Of a stretch of DNA of 64,000 nucleotides, positions 50,084 to 60,536 are shown one piece after another (the first letter of the stretch is position 1; every line of letters begins with the position of its first letter). The notes beneath the pieces were generated by a model. The model worked only from the letters and a program-made list of their open reading frames with translations. It was not told the DNA's origin and did not search any database. The stretch lies in NCBI RefSeq assembly GCF_001730365.1, contig NZ_MIKB01000017.1, positions 62,001 through 126,000 of the forward strand, given 5' to 3'. Source of the DNA: Enterococcus quebecensis. GTDB lineage: Bacteria; Bacillota; Bacilli; Lactobacillales; Enterococcaceae. The position numbers were made by a program, and so were the translations under genes.

Positions 50084-51004
50084 CTAAAGCATTTTCGATT
50101 TTTTAAGTAGTAGATAGATAATCAGTGAAATTCCTAAAAATAAGGCCCATAAAATAAAGTAACCATATTTGAAAGTAAGTTCAGGAATATTAACAAAGTT
50201 CATTCCGTAAATGCCTGAAAGGACTGTGATAGGTGTAGCAAAGGCTGAAAATACAGTTAGTTTGTTCAAAAAATTATTGGATTTTTCACTCATATTAGTT
50301 GTATAAAGATCCATTAAATGAACAGTTTTATCGTTTAAACTTGTTCCGAATTCATACAGACGATAGGTTTTTGCTGAAATATTTTTAAAATATTTCAAAT
50401 TTTCATCTGAAATTAAATCGTTATCATTGCTGTTGATCTGTTCACTAATATATGTCAACATACGTAGTTGTCTTTTAGCTTCAAAAGAAATATTTTTCAT
50501 GGTTATAATTTTCTCAAAATCATAATATCCATCAGATTCCAACAATATCATTTCTTCTTTAGCAAGTGAATTCTCGAAACCTTCTAAAGAAACAAACATT
50601 TCTGAAAGGATATAGTCAAGAGTTTTATAGTAAATAAAGGTCAGTGTGTCAATTCCGTTCGGTTGTCTATCTTGATTCAATCGAGTGTCTGCAGCAATTT
50701 TCTGGTAAAGTGACTCGTTTTGATCACAAACGAAAATCAAGTAACTATTACTAAAGTACAAATAAACTTTTTCAAAAATTAATTCATCATGTACCCATTC
50801 AAAAAAAGAAAATGAAATCACATCATAATCAAAATGACTTTCAAAGTGAACCAAGTCAATTGTCTTATTCATTTCTTCTCGATTGATTAAATTAAACTGT
50901 TCGTACACATGGGTGAAGTTTTCTCTATCACAAATAATAAAGCAACGCTCATCTTTAGGTAAGTCTGATGCGTCATATTTTGATTTAATATGGTAAAATC
51001 TCAA
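50084..51004 (-). CDS. CorA family Mg2+ transporter-like protein
   Basis: 306 residues. The C-terminal pore helix carries SGIYGMNF with the GMN selectivity motif, followed by a second segment (YFILWALFLGISLIIYLLLKK). The N-terminal cytoplasmic funnel domain is divergent. Start set at TTG 51004, 6 nt after GGAGGTGG; the ATG at 51019 overlaps that site and is unlikely. Probably imports divalent metal; the exact ion is not readable. Single gene. Confidence 0.88.
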   Translation of the reverse strand: MRFYHIKSKYDASDLPKDERCFIICDRENFTHVYEQFNLINREEMNKTIDLVHFESHFDYDVISFSFFEWVHDELIFEKVYLYFSNSYLIFVCDQNESLYQKIAADTRLNQDRQPNGIDTLTFIYYKTLDYILSEMFVSLEGFENSLAKEEMILLESDGYYDFEKIITMKNISFEAKRQLRMLTYISEQINSNDNDLISDENLKYFKNISAKTYRLYEFGTSLNDKTVHLMDLYTTNMSEKSNNFLNKLTVFSAFATPITVLSGIYGMNFVNIPELTFKYGYFILWALFLGISLIIYLLLKKSKML

Positions 51005-51177
51005 AAATACCACCTCCATTTATTAATCCAATCGTATCTAACGTTAGATCGTTCGTCAATGAAAGCGACTAAATAGAAAAAGTTTTAGATGAATCGTCGA
51101 AAAAAGAGAAGAAATTTCAATAAAATAATATTTTTTCTCATTTTTTACATTGTTCCTCAACTATATACAACATTTTC

Positions 51178-51206
51178 TTGCATCTTAGACAAGCATTAGG
51201 TAAACT
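51178..51206 (+). promoter_or_regulatory. Promoter of der
   Basis: -35 TTGCAT (51178-51183), 17-bp spacer, -10 TAAACT (51201-51206). Confidence 0.7.
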
Positions 51207-51242
51207 AGTAAAGATTGAAAACTTGTCAAGGAGGTAATTTGA

Positions 51243-52553
51243 ATGGCAAATCCAACAATTGCAATTGTCGGGCGCCCGAATGTCGGGAAATCGACGATTT
51301 TTAACCGTATCGCTGGTGAAAGAATCTCAATTGTAGAAGATACACCAGGTGTAACCAGAGACCGTATTTATGCCACAGGAGAGTGGTTGGGACGTGAATT
51401 TAGTATAATCGATACAGGTGGGATAGATCTAGGTGACGAACCGTTTATGGATCAAATCAAGCATCAAGCAGAAATTGCTATTGAAGAAGCTGATGTAATC
51501 ATCTTCGTTGCTAGTGGACGTGAAGGGGTAACCGATGCGGATGAATTAGTAGCAAGAATCTTATACCGAAGCAAAAAACCTGTTATTTTAGCTGTAAATA
51601 AAGTCGACAACCCTGAAATGAGAAACGAAATTTATGAGTTCTATTCCTTAGGATTAGGCGATCCATTTCCTGTTTCTGGTAGTCATGGTCTAGGACTTGG
51701 AGATGTGCTTGATGAAGCAGTCAAACATTTCTCGACTGAAATTGAAGAGGAAGATGAAGATACAATCAAATTTAGTTTGATTGGTCGTCCAAACGTGGGG
51801 AAATCTTCATTAATTAATGCAATTCTTGGCGAAGAGCGCGTGATTGTTTCTGAAATTGAGGGAACCACTCGTGATGCGATCGATACACATTTTGAATCTG
51901 AAAATGGACAACAATTCTTAATGATCGATACAGCAGGTATGCGTAAACGTGGGAAAGTATATGAAAGCACTGAAAAATATAGTGTCATGCGTGCGATGCG
52001 TGCAATTGAACGCTCAGATATTGTTTTAATGGTGCTAAATGCGGAAGAAGGTATCCGTGAACAAGATAAAAAAGTAGCTGGTTATGCTCACGAAGCAGGT
52101 CGCGGTATTATCATTGTTGTTAATAAATGGGATACTGTTGAAAAAGAAACGAATACAATGCGTGACTTTGAAGAAGAGATTCGTGATGAATTCCAATACC
52201 TTGATTACGCACCAATTATTTTTGTTTCAGCACTAACAAAACAACGTTTAAATAAACTACCTGAATTAATTGAGTTAGTTAGCATGAATCAAAATCTGCG
52301 GATTCCTTCAGCTTTGTTAAACGATGTTGTGATGGATGCCATTGCAATCAATCCAACGCCAACAGACAAAGGGAAACGATTGAAAGTTTTTTATGCTACA
52401 CAGGTGGCAATTAAACCGCCGACTTTTGTTATTTTTGTGAATGAAGAAGAATTAATGCATTTTTCTTATGCGAGATTCTTAGAAAACCAGATTAGAAAGG
52501 CTTTTACTTTCGAAGGAACACCAATCAAAATCATACCAAGAAGACGGAAATAG
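51243..52553 (+). CDS. der: GTPase Der (EngA)
   Basis: A 436-residue double GTPase. GRPNVGKST at about 10 (domain 1) and GRPNVGKSS at about 182 (domain 2), DTPG and DTAG motifs, NKVD and NKWD, and a KH-like C-terminal domain ending IIPRRRK. Needed for 50S assembly. AAGGAGGT precedes the ATG. Confidence 0.98.
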   Translation: MANPTIAIVGRPNVGKSTIFNRIAGERISIVEDTPGVTRDRIYATGEWLGREFSIIDTGGIDLGDEPFMDQIKHQAEIAIEEADVIIFVASGREGVTDADELVARILYRSKKPVILAVNKVDNPEMRNEIYEFYSLGLGDPFPVSGSHGLGLGDVLDEAVKHFSTEIEEEDEDTIKFSLIGRPNVGKSSLINAILGEERVIVSEIEGTTRDAIDTHFESENGQQFLMIDTAGMRKRGKVYESTEKYSVMRAMRAIERSDIVLMVLNAEEGIREQDKKVAGYAHEAGRGIIIVVNKWDTVEKETNTMRDFEEEIRDEFQYLDYAPIIFVSALTKQRLNKLPELIELVSMNQNLRIPSALLNDVVMDAIAINPTPTDKGKRLKVFYATQVAIKPPTFVIFVNEEELMHFSYARFLENQIRKAFTFEGTPIKIIPRRRK

Positions 52554-52800
52554 CGCATTTTACCACATTTTTTTCAAATGTACAAACAAATTCATTGAGT
52601 TATAAAAAAAAATGATATTTTTAGAAAAAACTGGTTAAAACGCATCAAAAACCTTGCTATTGCAAGCTTCCTATGATATCGTGATAACAGAATATTGATC
52701 CAATTCAATATTTGTACGTCATTTTTGGACCACTCAAAAATAAACGTAAATTAGATATCTTTTAGATATCCTATCCCTTGTGGAGGAGGTGAAATAATCC

Positions 52801-53076
52801 ATGGCAAATAAAGCAGAATTAATCGAAAACGTTGCATCTTCAACTGGTTTAACTAAAAAAGACGCAACTGCAGCAGTGGATGCTGTATTTTCAACAATCC
52901 AAGAATCTCTTGCTAAAGGTGAAAAAGTTCAATTAATCGGTTTTGGTAACTTTGAAGTTCGCGAACGTGCGGCTCGTAAGGGACGTAACCCACAAACTGG
53001 TAAAGAAATTCAAATCGCTGCAAGTAAAGTACCTGCGTTCAAACCAGGTAAAGCGTTGAAAGATGCTGTTAAATAA
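52801..53076 (+). CDS. hup: DNA-binding protein HU
   Basis: 91 residues; [30 protein letters not shown] helical base and the beta-arm [24 protein letters not shown] with the intercalating Pro. Nucleoid compaction. GGAGGTGA lies upstream, and the gene follows der as in other enterococci. Confidence 0.98.
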   Translation: MANKAELIENVASSTGLTKKDATAAVDAVFSTIQESLAKGEKVQLIGFGNFEVRERAARKGRNPQTGKEIQIAASKVPAFKPGKALKDAVK

Positions 53077-53086
53077 GACAGTTCTT

Positions 53087-53116
53087 AGACCCCTTGATTA
53101 TTCAAGGGGTCTTTCT
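53087..53116 (+). terminator. Terminator after hup
   Basis: AGACCCCTTGA (53087-53097) with TCAAGGGGTCT (53102-53112), 4-nt loop, then T. Confidence 0.92.
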
Positions 53117-53189
53117 TTGTTTATGGATAGAAATATTACATAAGCTAGGATAAAACTAGATTAGTGTAGAAAAGGCTAACGAATGATCA

Positions 53190-53291
53190 CTAATCTTTAC
53201 AACATAATTCAGACATAGCAATACCCATAATCATGCCAGAAGCAGATAGAGCCAATGCTGCAATTAAGCCAGCATAGAACACTTTTTTCAT
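53190..53291 (-). CDS. Small hydrophobic peptide, 33 residues
   Basis: ATG at 53291 (complement) with AGGAGGT 8 nt upstream starts MKKVFYAGLIAALALSASGM and ends SELCCKD. Two lysines, a 20-residue hydrophobic segment and a C-terminal double Cys suggest a small membrane protein or an unprocessed secreted peptide. Its promoter (below) is near consensus and a hairpin overlaps the stop. I do not recognise the family. Unlike Fst-type toxins, the C-terminus is short and not strongly charged. Confidence 0.55.
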   Translation of the reverse strand: MKKVFYAGLIAALALSASGMIMGIAMSELCCKD

Positions 53292-53317
53292 TTGATTTAC
53301 CTCCTATATTTGCAACG

Positions 53318-53347
53318 AGTATAGCACAAGTTCAATTAATAGGGCAA
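53318..53347 (-). promoter_or_regulatory. Promoter of the 33-residue peptide gene
   Basis: Minus strand -35 TTGCCC (53342-53347), 18-bp spacer, -10 TATACT (53318-53323). Confidence 0.65.
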
Positions 53348-53781
53348 TTAAATGGTTAAAAACGGAAAGAAGCCAATCTTTTCAGATTGGCTCTAGAGAT
53401 CATGAATAATTAGCTATGTTAAAAAAACGTATAGTCTTACTATGAATTTTGGAAATTGCTAACTATTCAAGTCAGACCGAATCACTCTGTTTCTAAGAAT
53501 CTGTAATTTTTTAAGAAGTGCGCTATAGTTCTTAAAAACTGTAGGTTCTTGAAACAATTTTAGTATATCGAACAATTAAGAATTTTTTACATAGAAATAT
53601 ATGAATATATATAATGAAATAGTGAATCAATAATGTCTGTTCTTTAAGAAAAATAAAAGAACAATTGTCTTTAGTTGAAAAGTCAAAGAAGATTTAATTT
53701 TAAATGGTGTGTCTCAATAAAAACATCCTTCTTTTGGTTTTACAACAACTAATGGTAAAATAAGGAAGAGGGGTGTTATCG
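53348..53781. other. AT-rich gap with two hairpins
   Basis: AGCCAATC/GATTGGCT (53371-53378, 53385-53392) reads as a minus-strand terminator although no minus gene lies to its right; TTTTTAAGAA/TTCTTAAAAA (53508-53517, 53529-53538) is a second hairpin. I see no ORF or known RNA. Confidence 0.5.
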
Positions 53782-54828
53782 ATGGAAATAGTATACGAAA
53801 AAAATCAGTTACGTACGACGATCGTTTATGGAGAAACATTTGCTTCACAACTTAAATCGATCTCACTTGGCTCAAAACACATTTTTTTGATTACCAACCA
53901 GCGTTACTATGATTTATTTTCTGAGAAATTGGTTCAGCTTTTTGATGACAAAAAGGAAATAGATTGGTATATTTGTAAGAATGATGTTCATTGCAACAAT
54001 ATAAAAGAATTAGAAAGTCTATTGGCCTTTTTGGCTGATTTTGAACAGCAACAGGAATTCCTTTTTCTAGGTGTTGGAAATGAAGGCGTTGTTCAGCTGA
54101 CCAATTTCCTACACAAAACATCCATATTGACTTCTGAATGCTGGTCATTGCCGCTATCAGTTCAATCACTTAGTAAAAGCTTGATTCCAAAAGCGCAAAT
54201 AGAGCTAATGAACCATCCTGTTTTAGAAACTTCGGTACTAGCCAAAAAAATTATCTATGATCGTACACTGACTACTGATCATGGAGAGGGAAAGCTAGTT
54301 GATTTTCTTGTTTTCATTAGATGTGGATTGGTTTGCAGCCACGATTTTTTACGAATGCTCTTTAAAAATTATAGTGATGCAACACGCTTGAATCAGCAAT
54401 CATTTAATGGCATGCTAGATGAAATGATTTATTATTATGAAAAAAAAGGGCAAGAGATTGATCAATTCGGCAATTTATTTGAACAAGGTTTTCTACAAAC
54501 ACCGAATGGTCATTTACTTTCCAGCCATATGAAACGATTTTTAGGTTGTTTACTGCAGCTGTTGTGGTCTCAAGAGGTTAATCGTTTTTCTTTTCATTAT
54601 AAAAACTTTATTATATGGTTGATTCGTTTAGGCTTTCCAGTCGATTTTCCTGAACAGATTTTAGTCAGTGATTATGTGGAAGGAATTATAAAATGCGTTG
54701 ATCACGGTGGAAGTGCTTCTCTTTTAAACGAAGTAGGAGTAGTAGCTCAGATGGAAAAGCCAAAAACGGAAGATCTATTAGCAACGATAGAAAAATATAA
54801 AACTATTTTAAAAGAAATCAGAGGATAA
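53782..54828 (+). CDS. Degenerate 3-dehydroquinate synthase-like protein
   Basis: 348 residues resembling AroB in outline: Rossmann half with KHIFLITNQRYYDLFSEKL, FLGVGNEGVVQLTNFL in the GGG-x(n)-D position, and a C-terminal VEGIIKCVDHGGSASLLNEVGVV. The zinc-ligand Glu and catalytic Lys motif (AE-V-IKYG) reads LVFIRCGLV, and the GHTFGHA motif is altered to GHLLSSH. So it is probably catalytically inactive. Start ATG 53782 after AGAGGGG. It precedes ypiA, with 3 bp between, suggesting shared function with ypiA/ypiB. Confidence 0.6.
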   Translation: MEIVYEKNQLRTTIVYGETFASQLKSISLGSKHIFLITNQRYYDLFSEKLVQLFDDKKEIDWYICKNDVHCNNIKELESLLAFLADFEQQQEFLFLGVGNEGVVQLTNFLHKTSILTSECWSLPLSVQSLSKSLIPKAQIELMNHPVLETSVLAKKIIYDRTLTTDHGEGKLVDFLVFIRCGLVCSHDFLRMLFKNYSDATRLNQQSFNGMLDEMIYYYEKKGQEIDQFGNLFEQGFLQTPNGHLLSSHMKRFLGCLLQLLWSQEVNRFSFHYKNFIIWLIRLGFPVDFPEQILVSDYVEGIIKCVDHGGSASLLNEVGVVAQMEKPKTEDLLATIEKYKTILKEIRG

Positions 54829-54831
54829 AAA

Positions 54832-56091
54832 ATGACAACATATAGTGAACAAATGTTACAAGCGTTACATGAAGAAGAGTTGGCTCAGGCGCAATTGATG
54901 TTAGCAGAAGCTATCAGAAAGGACGACGATGATACGCTAGCTGACCTAGGTGAAGAACTATTGTCTCTTGGATTTTTGGAGGAAGCTCAAACAGTTTTTG
55001 AACATTTATTGACAATTTTTCCAGATGTTGATGGATTGAATATTCCTTTAGCCGAAATCGCAATTGAAAATAATCAGATTGATGATGCTTTTGTTTTTTT
55101 AGAGAAAGTATCTAAAGAAAGTGATAGCTATGTTCAAAGCCTGCTAGTAACCGCTGATTTATATCAAGTGATTGGCATTCCAGAAGTGAGTGAAGCGAAA
55201 TTGAAAGAAGCGCAAGGATTATTGCCTGATGAGCCATTGATTATATTTGCTTTAGGTGAACTGTACTTCGTTAATGGGCAATTTTACGAAGCTGTTGAAT
55301 CCTATCAGGGACTGCTTAAGGTTGGAGTGAATGAAATCTCTAATGTATCTATCAATGAGCGTTTAGGAAGTTGTTACAGCATGTCAGGGGACTTTGAAGA
55401 GGCAATTCCATTTTTAGAAAAAGCGCTAGAAGAAGAGCAAACGGATGATCGATTATTCCAATTGGCGTTTACTTATTTACAGTTACATGAAAATCAAAAA
55501 GCCATCGCACTTTTACAACAATTGAGAGTCTTGAATCCTCATTATCAATCAATGTATTTATCATTAGGGGAAGCTTTACAAGAAGAAGAACAATTGGAAG
55601 AAGCACGGATCGTGTTAGCCGAGGGCATCAAAGAAAATCCTTTCCAAGTAGACCTTTATCAATTAGCTTCTGAGAATGCTTATCGCCTTCATGATACAGA
55701 ACAAGCAGAATTGTTATTAAAGCAGGCACTAGAACTTGGTGAGAAGACTGACGAAACTAGATTGACGTTAAGTAATTTGTATTTAAACGAAAATCGATTT
55801 GATGAGGTTATTGATGTTGTAAAACAAATGGAAGAGCAAGGACATCCTTACGGCGAGTGGAATTTAGCTCATGCATACAATGAGTTGGAAGAGTTTGATT
55901 TGGCTAAAGTTCATTATGAACAAGCCTACCAAGAAATTTCTCATGAACCAGAATTTTTGAAAGAATACGCAGTTTTCCTTCGTGAAGAAGGAAAAATAGA
56001 AAAGGCTAAAGAATTATTACAACACTATCTTCAACATGAACCTGGTGATAATGAAGCACAATCATTGTTGGAAGATATTGAAGAAAGATAG
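54832..56091 (+). CDS. ypiA: TPR repeat protein (YpiA-like)
   Basis: 419 residues made of about ten TPR repeats, e.g. [30 protein letters not shown] and [19 protein letters not shown] proteins scaffold other proteins. In B. subtilis ypiA lies with ypiB by the aromatic genes. In Listeria the related protein and ReoY govern ClpCP degradation of MurA, which may apply here. Precedes ypiB by 8 bp. Confidence 0.86.
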   Translation: MTTYSEQMLQALHEEELAQAQLMLAEAIRKDDDDTLADLGEELLSLGFLEEAQTVFEHLLTIFPDVDGLNIPLAEIAIENNQIDDAFVFLEKVSKESDSYVQSLLVTADLYQVIGIPEVSEAKLKEAQGLLPDEPLIIFALGELYFVNGQFYEAVESYQGLLKVGVNEISNVSINERLGSCYSMSGDFEEAIPFLEKALEEEQTDDRLFQLAFTYLQLHENQKAIALLQQLRVLNPHYQSMYLSLGEALQEEEQLEEARIVLAEGIKENPFQVDLYQLASENAYRLHDTEQAELLLKQALELGEKTDETRLTLSNLYLNENRFDEVIDVVKQMEEQGHPYGEWNLAHAYNELEEFDLAKVHYEQAYQEISHEPEFLKEYAVFLREEGKIEKAKELLQHYLQHEPGDNEAQSLLEDIEER

Positions 56092-56099
56092 GTGATAAG

Positions 56100-56639
56100 A
56101 TGTTTGTCAATGTCTCGGATAAGAAAGAATTTTTGATTTGGCTAGTTAATAATATTTCATTTAGTCAAAGAGAAGTATTGTGGATTTTAAATTATTTGAT
56201 TAATCATGAAGCTATTTTAAATAATGTTCATTTTATAGAGCAAGCCGACAAAGCCACTCGCGGGTTAAAAGTCACTTCAAAAGAGGTAGAAGGAGAACCA
56301 ATCAGATTATTTCTATCAGGGAAAGAATTTACAGATACAGATCAGATTTTTCATGAAATTCGTATGAATTGGAAAGAGGCATTGTACTTGGAATGTGTTT
56401 TTGATTCCTCTTGGCAAAATAGCCAATATTTGTCTATTTTAGAAGATAATCCTTACGCTCGTTGGAATGAGCAAGTGAGTGAAGAGGTAGTTGAAAATAT
56501 TAATAACTTCTTTGCTCATGAAGAAAAGCAAGCAAAAATGAATTTGTTGTATAGTCAAATTGATTTGGCGTTAGAAGATAACAATCACGAAGCTTTTTTG
56601 GAATTAACCAATGAGTTAAATCATTTAAAAAATATCTGA
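56100..56639 (+). CDS. ypiB: ReoY/YpiB family protein (UPF0302)
   Basis: 179 residues; opening [29 protein letters not shown] and [24 protein letters not shown] are UPF0302 signatures. The Listeria homologue ReoY is an adaptor for ClpCP-dependent turnover of MurA and so couples envelope synthesis to PrkA/ReoM signalling. A terminator hairpin follows. Immediate neighbours (AroB-like, TPR) likely act with it. Confidence 0.9.
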   Translation: MFVNVSDKKEFLIWLVNNISFSQREVLWILNYLINHEAILNNVHFIEQADKATRGLKVTSKEVEGEPIRLFLSGKEFTDTDQIFHEIRMNWKEALYLECVFDSSWQNSQYLSILEDNPYARWNEQVSEEVVENINNFFAHEEKQAKMNLLYSQIDLALEDNNHEAFLELTNELNHLKNI

Positions 56640-56656
56640 TCGTACTTTTAATCAAA

Positions 56657-56713
56657 GAAAAACTGGCTAAAATAGACAAGTCTGTTACATAGTTGTCTGT
56701 TTTAGCCAGTTTC
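56657..56713. terminator. Terminator between ypiB and yitT
   Basis: AAACTGGCTAAAA with TTTTAGCCAGTTT, with inner AGACAA/TTGTCT; arms span about 56660-56682 and 56691-56713. Confidence 0.85.
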
Positions 56714-56735
56714 TATTTAAAAACCTATTACTATT

Positions 56736-57626
56736 TTAAGTAAGCTGATTTTTCTTTTTAAATATTTTTTTTGATGGTCTAGCATAAGTGAATCCTTCTC
56801 CAATAGCTTCATGAACATTAATCACAGAAATAAAGGCTTTTGCATCTATTTCATGAACAATACGTTTGATTTCCATGATTTCACTAGGGCTAACAACGAC
56901 ATAGAGAACCTTTTTATCCACTTGAGAATAGCCGCCTTGTCCATCTAAATAGGTTACACCACGTTCCAAAACAGCCATGATTACTCTACCAATGTCTTCA
57001 GTATGGTCTGAAATGACCAATATCCCTTTAGCGGCATAAGCACCATCTAAAACAGAGTCCACCACTCGACTGAAAACAAATGAAACAATCAAAGTGTACA
57101 TCATTCGTTTGACATCAATATAACTCAAAGAAAGTATTAAAACTAAGATATCAAAAATCAGCAATGAGCGTCCCATGCTGATACCATAATTTTTTTCTAG
57201 AATACGAGCAACGACATCCGTCCCTCCAGTTGTTCCACCTACTCTATAGACTAATCCACTGCCTATCCCAGCAGCTAAACCAGCGAGCAAAGAGGCAATC
57301 AGTAAATCATGATCTAAGTTAACTTCGATTGGCCAGCGTTGCCATAACCACAAAAAAACTGATAGTGAAACAGTTCCTAAAATTGTATAGTAAAAAGAGT
57401 GTTTCCCAAGGATTTTACCGCCAATTAAAATCAGCGGAATATTGATAATCAAAGTTGAGTAAGCCGGATCAATATAAAAAAGTGCACGCAAAATCAAAGT
57501 AATACCGGTTACTCCGCCTTCAGCTAAGTCATTGGCGATGTTAAATGTGACTAACCCAAATGCATAAAGACACGTTCCAGCTAAAATCAACAGAACGTCT
57601 TTTACATAAAATTTCTTTTCTTCCAT
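56736..57626 (-). CDS. YitT family membrane protein
   Basis: 296 residues: five predicted membrane segments in the first 180 residues (VLLILAGTCLYAFGLVTF onward; GGTTGGTDVVARILEKNYG is the family signature), then a C-terminal DUF2179 domain (about 210-280). Family function is not established; siderophore or metal roles have been suggested for some. AAGGAGGT precedes the ATG on the minus strand. Divergent from mazG, as with ypjC of B. subtilis next to mazG/dapB. Confidence 0.88.
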   Translation of the reverse strand: MEEKKFYVKDVLLILAGTCLYAFGLVTFNIANDLAEGGVTGITLILRALFYIDPAYSTLIINIPLILIGGKILGKHSFYYTILGTVSLSVFLWLWQRWPIEVNLDHDLLIASLLAGLAAGIGSGLVYRVGGTTGGTDVVARILEKNYGISMGRSLLIFDILVLILSLSYIDVKRMMYTLIVSFVFSRVVDSVLDGAYAAKGILVISDHTEDIGRVIMAVLERGVTYLDGQGGYSQVDKKVLYVVVSPSEIMEIKRIVHEIDAKAFISVINVHEAIGEGFTYARPSKKIFKKKNQLT

Positions 57627-57740
57627 TTTTTACCTCCTTATCCAGTATCACTTTATCATTCTCACTATAAAACAACAAGTAGAACCTTTCCAGATGGCGT
57701 AGTTTTTGATAAGATGTTTAATAAGAAAGGTTGGGGTAAA

Positions 57741-58088
57741 ATGAAAGACAAGAATCAATCGCTTATTTCCATGCAGCAAGAAGTGGATGCGTATATCCAG
57801 CAATTTAAAACTGGTTATTTTTCTCCATTAAGCCAGATGGCACGATTAACAGAAGAAGTAGGTGAATTGGCTAGAGAAATCAACCATTACTATGGTGAAA
57901 AGCCTAAGAAGGCAGAAGAAAAACCAAAAACTGTTTCTGAAGAACTTGGCGATGTGTTATTTGTTACGATGATTATGGCGAATTCACTGAACATAGATCT
58001 AACCGAAGCATTCCAAACTAATATGGAAAAATTCAATCAACGAGATAAATATCGTTTTGAGAGAAAGGACGGACAGACAAATGATTAA
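57741..58088 (+). CDS. MazG-type nucleotide pyrophosphohydrolase (YpjD)
   Basis: 115 residues, all-helical, with [15 protein letters not shown] and [16 protein letters not shown] giving the acidic EExxE...ExxD magnesium sites. Hydrolyses nucleoside triphosphates, perhaps dUTP/dCTP or modified nucleotides. ATG 57741 follows AAGGTTGGGG; a longer start at 57714 is less likely. Its end overlaps dapB by 8 bp, the ypjD-dapB order of B. subtilis. Confidence 0.9.
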   Translation: MKDKNQSLISMQQEVDAYIQQFKTGYFSPLSQMARLTEEVGELAREINHYYGEKPKKAEEKPKTVSEELGDVLFVTMIMANSLNIDLTEAFQTNMEKFNQRDKYRFERKDGQTND

Positions 58089-58869
58089 AATTCTAGTTGC
58101 AGGTTTTAAAGGGAAAATGGGCGCAACTGCTACCAAGATGGTTTTAAACCATGAAGGATTTGAATTAGTAGGTGTATTGGATCCGTTTGAAGAAAAAACA
58201 AATCTTAAAGAATTAGCGGAATATCCCATGATTGATGTTCCCATTTTTAAAAAAAAGGAAGAGGTTCTTTCTGTACAGCCAGATGTTTGGATTGATTTCA
58301 CAATACCAGCAGTGGCATATGAAAATACACGTTTCGCTATTGAACATAAAATCTCACCTGTTGTAGGAACCACTGGTTTAACGGAGGAGCAATTGTCTGA
58401 ATTGACAGCTCGCTCAGAAACATTGAAAGTTGGTGGTTTAATTGCACCGAATTTTGCTGTTGGAGCGGTTTTGATGATGCAATTTGCTCAAAAAGCAGCT
58501 GAATATTTTCCAGATGTTGAAATTATTGAATTGCATCACGACAATAAGTTAGATGCACCAAGTGGAACTGCGATTAAAACAGCTGAAATGATGAGTGAAG
58601 CTCGCACGAAAAAAAGTCAAGGTCATCCAGAAGAAAAAGAATTGATGAATGGCGCACGTGGAGCTGATTTTGAGGGAATGAAGATTCATAGTGTTCGTTT
58701 GCCAGGTATGATCGCACATCAACAAGTACAATTTGGAGGCGTGGGAGAAGGTTTGACCATCAGACACGATTCTTATGATCGGAGTTCGTTTATGACAGGC
58801 GTTGCTCTAGGATGTAAGAAAGTGGTTCATTTGGATAAGTTGGTTTATGGGTTGGAAAATCTATTATGA
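58081..58869 (+). CDS. dapB: 4-hydroxy-tetrahydrodipicolinate reductase
   Basis: 262 residues: NADPH-binding [19 protein letters not shown], the catalytic region [22 protein letters not shown] with His and Lys, and [20 protein letters not shown]. Lysine and diaminopimelate pathway. Start ATG 58081; upstream in-frame codons lie inside mazG. The stop overlaps the cca start (ATGA). Confidence 0.97.
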   Translation: MIKILVAGFKGKMGATATKMVLNHEGFELVGVLDPFEEKTNLKELAEYPMIDVPIFKKKEEVLSVQPDVWIDFTIPAVAYENTRFAIEHKISPVVGTTGLTEEQLSELTARSETLKVGGLIAPNFAVGAVLMMQFAQKAAEYFPDVEIIELHHDNKLDAPSGTAIKTAEMMSEARTKKSQGHPEEKELMNGARGADFEGMKIHSVRLPGMIAHQQVQFGGVGEGLTIRHDSYDRSSFMTGVALGCKKVVHLDKLVYGLENLL

Positions 58870-60077
58870 AATTAGATACGATACCCGATGAATTTACCAA
58901 AGCAGCAAGTGTACTTAAGGAGATTCAGGATCATGGATTTGAAGCTTATTTTGTTGGTGGTAGTGTTCGGGACGCCTTATTAAAGCAGCCGATTCATGAT
59001 GTTGATATTGCTACTAGTGCTTATCCAGAAGAAATCAAACATATTTTTCCGAGAACAATCGATGTAGGTATCGAACATGGAACTGTTTTGGTTTTAGATG
59101 GTGAAGAGCAATATGAGATCACTACATTTAGAACCGAATCAGCATATCAAGATTTTAGACGTCCTGATACTGTAACGTTTGTTCGTTCATTAAAAGAAGA
59201 CTTGAAACGACGGGATTTCACTATCAATGCATTGGCAATGGATGTTGAAGGGAACATTATTGATCTCTTTGAAGGCATGAATGACTTGGATCAACAGATT
59301 ATTCGAGCTGTAGGTAATCCTAAGGAACGTTTTCATGAAGATGCTTTACGAATGATGAGAGGATTACGTTTTGCTAGCCAATTAGACTTTAAGATTGAGG
59401 AAAATACTTTATCTGCCATTCAAGAATTTCACTCGCTACTAGGTAAAATTGCTGTTGAGAGAATTGCTGTTGAGTTTAATAAACTTTTGATGGGGAAAAA
59501 TAGACGAGCGGCATTGTTGCCATTTATTGAGACGGAGTGTTACCAATATTGCCCGGGATTGAGACCGTTTGGTGAAGCATTGTTCAATTTTTCTGATCTC
59601 CCAAATCAACAAATCGAAATAGACAGTGAAGTTTGGACATTATTGCTTAGAACCATGCAACTAAGTGAAAGTGAAGTTCGTGGTTTTTTGAAAGAATGGA
59701 AGCTATCAAATCAAATGATTCACGCTGTACAACAACGGATTTACGGATTGAATAAACGCTTAGCAGGAGAATGGCAAGCGCAGGATTTATTCGATTTAGG
59801 CTTAGATGCAGCGTTATCTGTAGAAAAACTATTGTTTTATTATGGACAAAAGAGTAAACTTGAAGAGGTAAGAGATTGTTATCTAGGTTTGGCCATTCAT
59901 GATAGAAAACAACTTGCTGTTACTGGGAATGATTTATTGGCGTATTTTGATAAAAAGCCTGGTAAATGGTTAGGTGAGATGATTGAGATGATTGAATCGG
60001 CTGTAGTGAATGATAAACTAGTTAATGATAAAGAAATGATACTTATATTTGCAAAGGAAATGATTAATAAGGAGTGA
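58866..60077 (+). CDS. cca: CCA-adding tRNA nucleotidyltransferase
   Basis: 403 residues, class [34 protein letters not shown] with the GS and DxD catalytic motifs, [28 protein letters not shown], and a helical C-terminal tail. Adds CCA to tRNA 3' ends. Overlaps dapB by 4 bp and ends by a thioesterase-like gene. Confidence 0.97.
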   Translation: MKLDTIPDEFTKAASVLKEIQDHGFEAYFVGGSVRDALLKQPIHDVDIATSAYPEEIKHIFPRTIDVGIEHGTVLVLDGEEQYEITTFRTESAYQDFRRPDTVTFVRSLKEDLKRRDFTINALAMDVEGNIIDLFEGMNDLDQQIIRAVGNPKERFHEDALRMMRGLRFASQLDFKIEENTLSAIQEFHSLLGKIAVERIAVEFNKLLMGKNRRAALLPFIETECYQYCPGLRPFGEALFNFSDLPNQQIEIDSEVWTLLLRTMQLSESEVRGFLKEWKLSNQMIHAVQQRIYGLNKRLAGEWQAQDLFDLGLDAALSVEKLLFYYGQKSKLEEVRDCYLGLAIHDRKQLAVTGNDLLAYFDKKPGKWLGEMIEMIESAVVNDKLVNDKEMILIFAKEMINKE

Positions 60078-60082
60078 TAACC

Positions 60083-60454
60083 TTGAAAGAGTTTTCGAAA
60101 TCGTTTGTAGTTGCTTCAAAAGATACAGCTAAAGAAATAGGCTCTGGTGATTTAGATGTATTAGCAACACCAGCTATGATTGCAATGGTAGAAAATACAG
60201 CGAAAGAATATCTGCATAAAGAGTTAGCACCAGAAGAATCGAGTGTAGGTACAATCATTGAAGCAAAACATTTGAGACCATCTACAGTTGGCGCTGAAAT
60301 TATTGTAAAAGTAAAGGTGGAATCTCAAGAACCTTCTAAGATAAATTTTTCTTTTACTGTTTTCGATAATGAGAAGATCATAGCAACAGGTATTCACCAA
60401 AGAGCTGTTATCTTAACAGATGTTTTTTTGAGTAAATTAGCAGTTACAAAGTGA
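60083..60454 (+). CDS. FlK-like thioesterase (hotdog fold)
   Basis: 123 residues of the fluoroacetyl-CoA thioesterase-like group. ATPAMIAMVENTAKEYL (about 32-48) holds the Thr and Glu of the family; AGVR-type site reads TGIHQRAVI with His near residue 111. The TTG at 60083 has AAGGAG 8 nt upstream, while a GTG at 60074 overlaps the cca stop; I chose the TTG. Last gene in mazG-dapB-cca operon. Substrate unknown. Confidence 0.8.
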   Translation: MKEFSKSFVVASKDTAKEIGSGDLDVLATPAMIAMVENTAKEYLHKELAPEESSVGTIIEAKHLRPSTVGAEIIVKVKVESQEPSKINFSFTVFDNEKIIATGIHQRAVILTDVFLSKLAVTK

Positions 60455-60491
60455 AAATGCGAATAGTGTGACCTAGATCAAAAGTTATGCT

Positions 60492-60497
60492 AAACTT
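60492..60497 (+). promoter_or_regulatory. Extended -10 promoter
   Basis: TGCTAAACT with GTGACC about 18 bp upstream (60468-60473), 40 bp before the next gene. Confidence 0.45.
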
Positions 60498-60536
60498 AAC
60501 TTTGTAGAAATTATTTCAGATAAGGAGACCTATATT

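Noticed and set aside
53190-53291. Fst-type type I toxin
   Set aside because: Length is similar, but there is no convergent antisense RNA layout with direct repeats, and the C-terminus is not the charged Fst tail.
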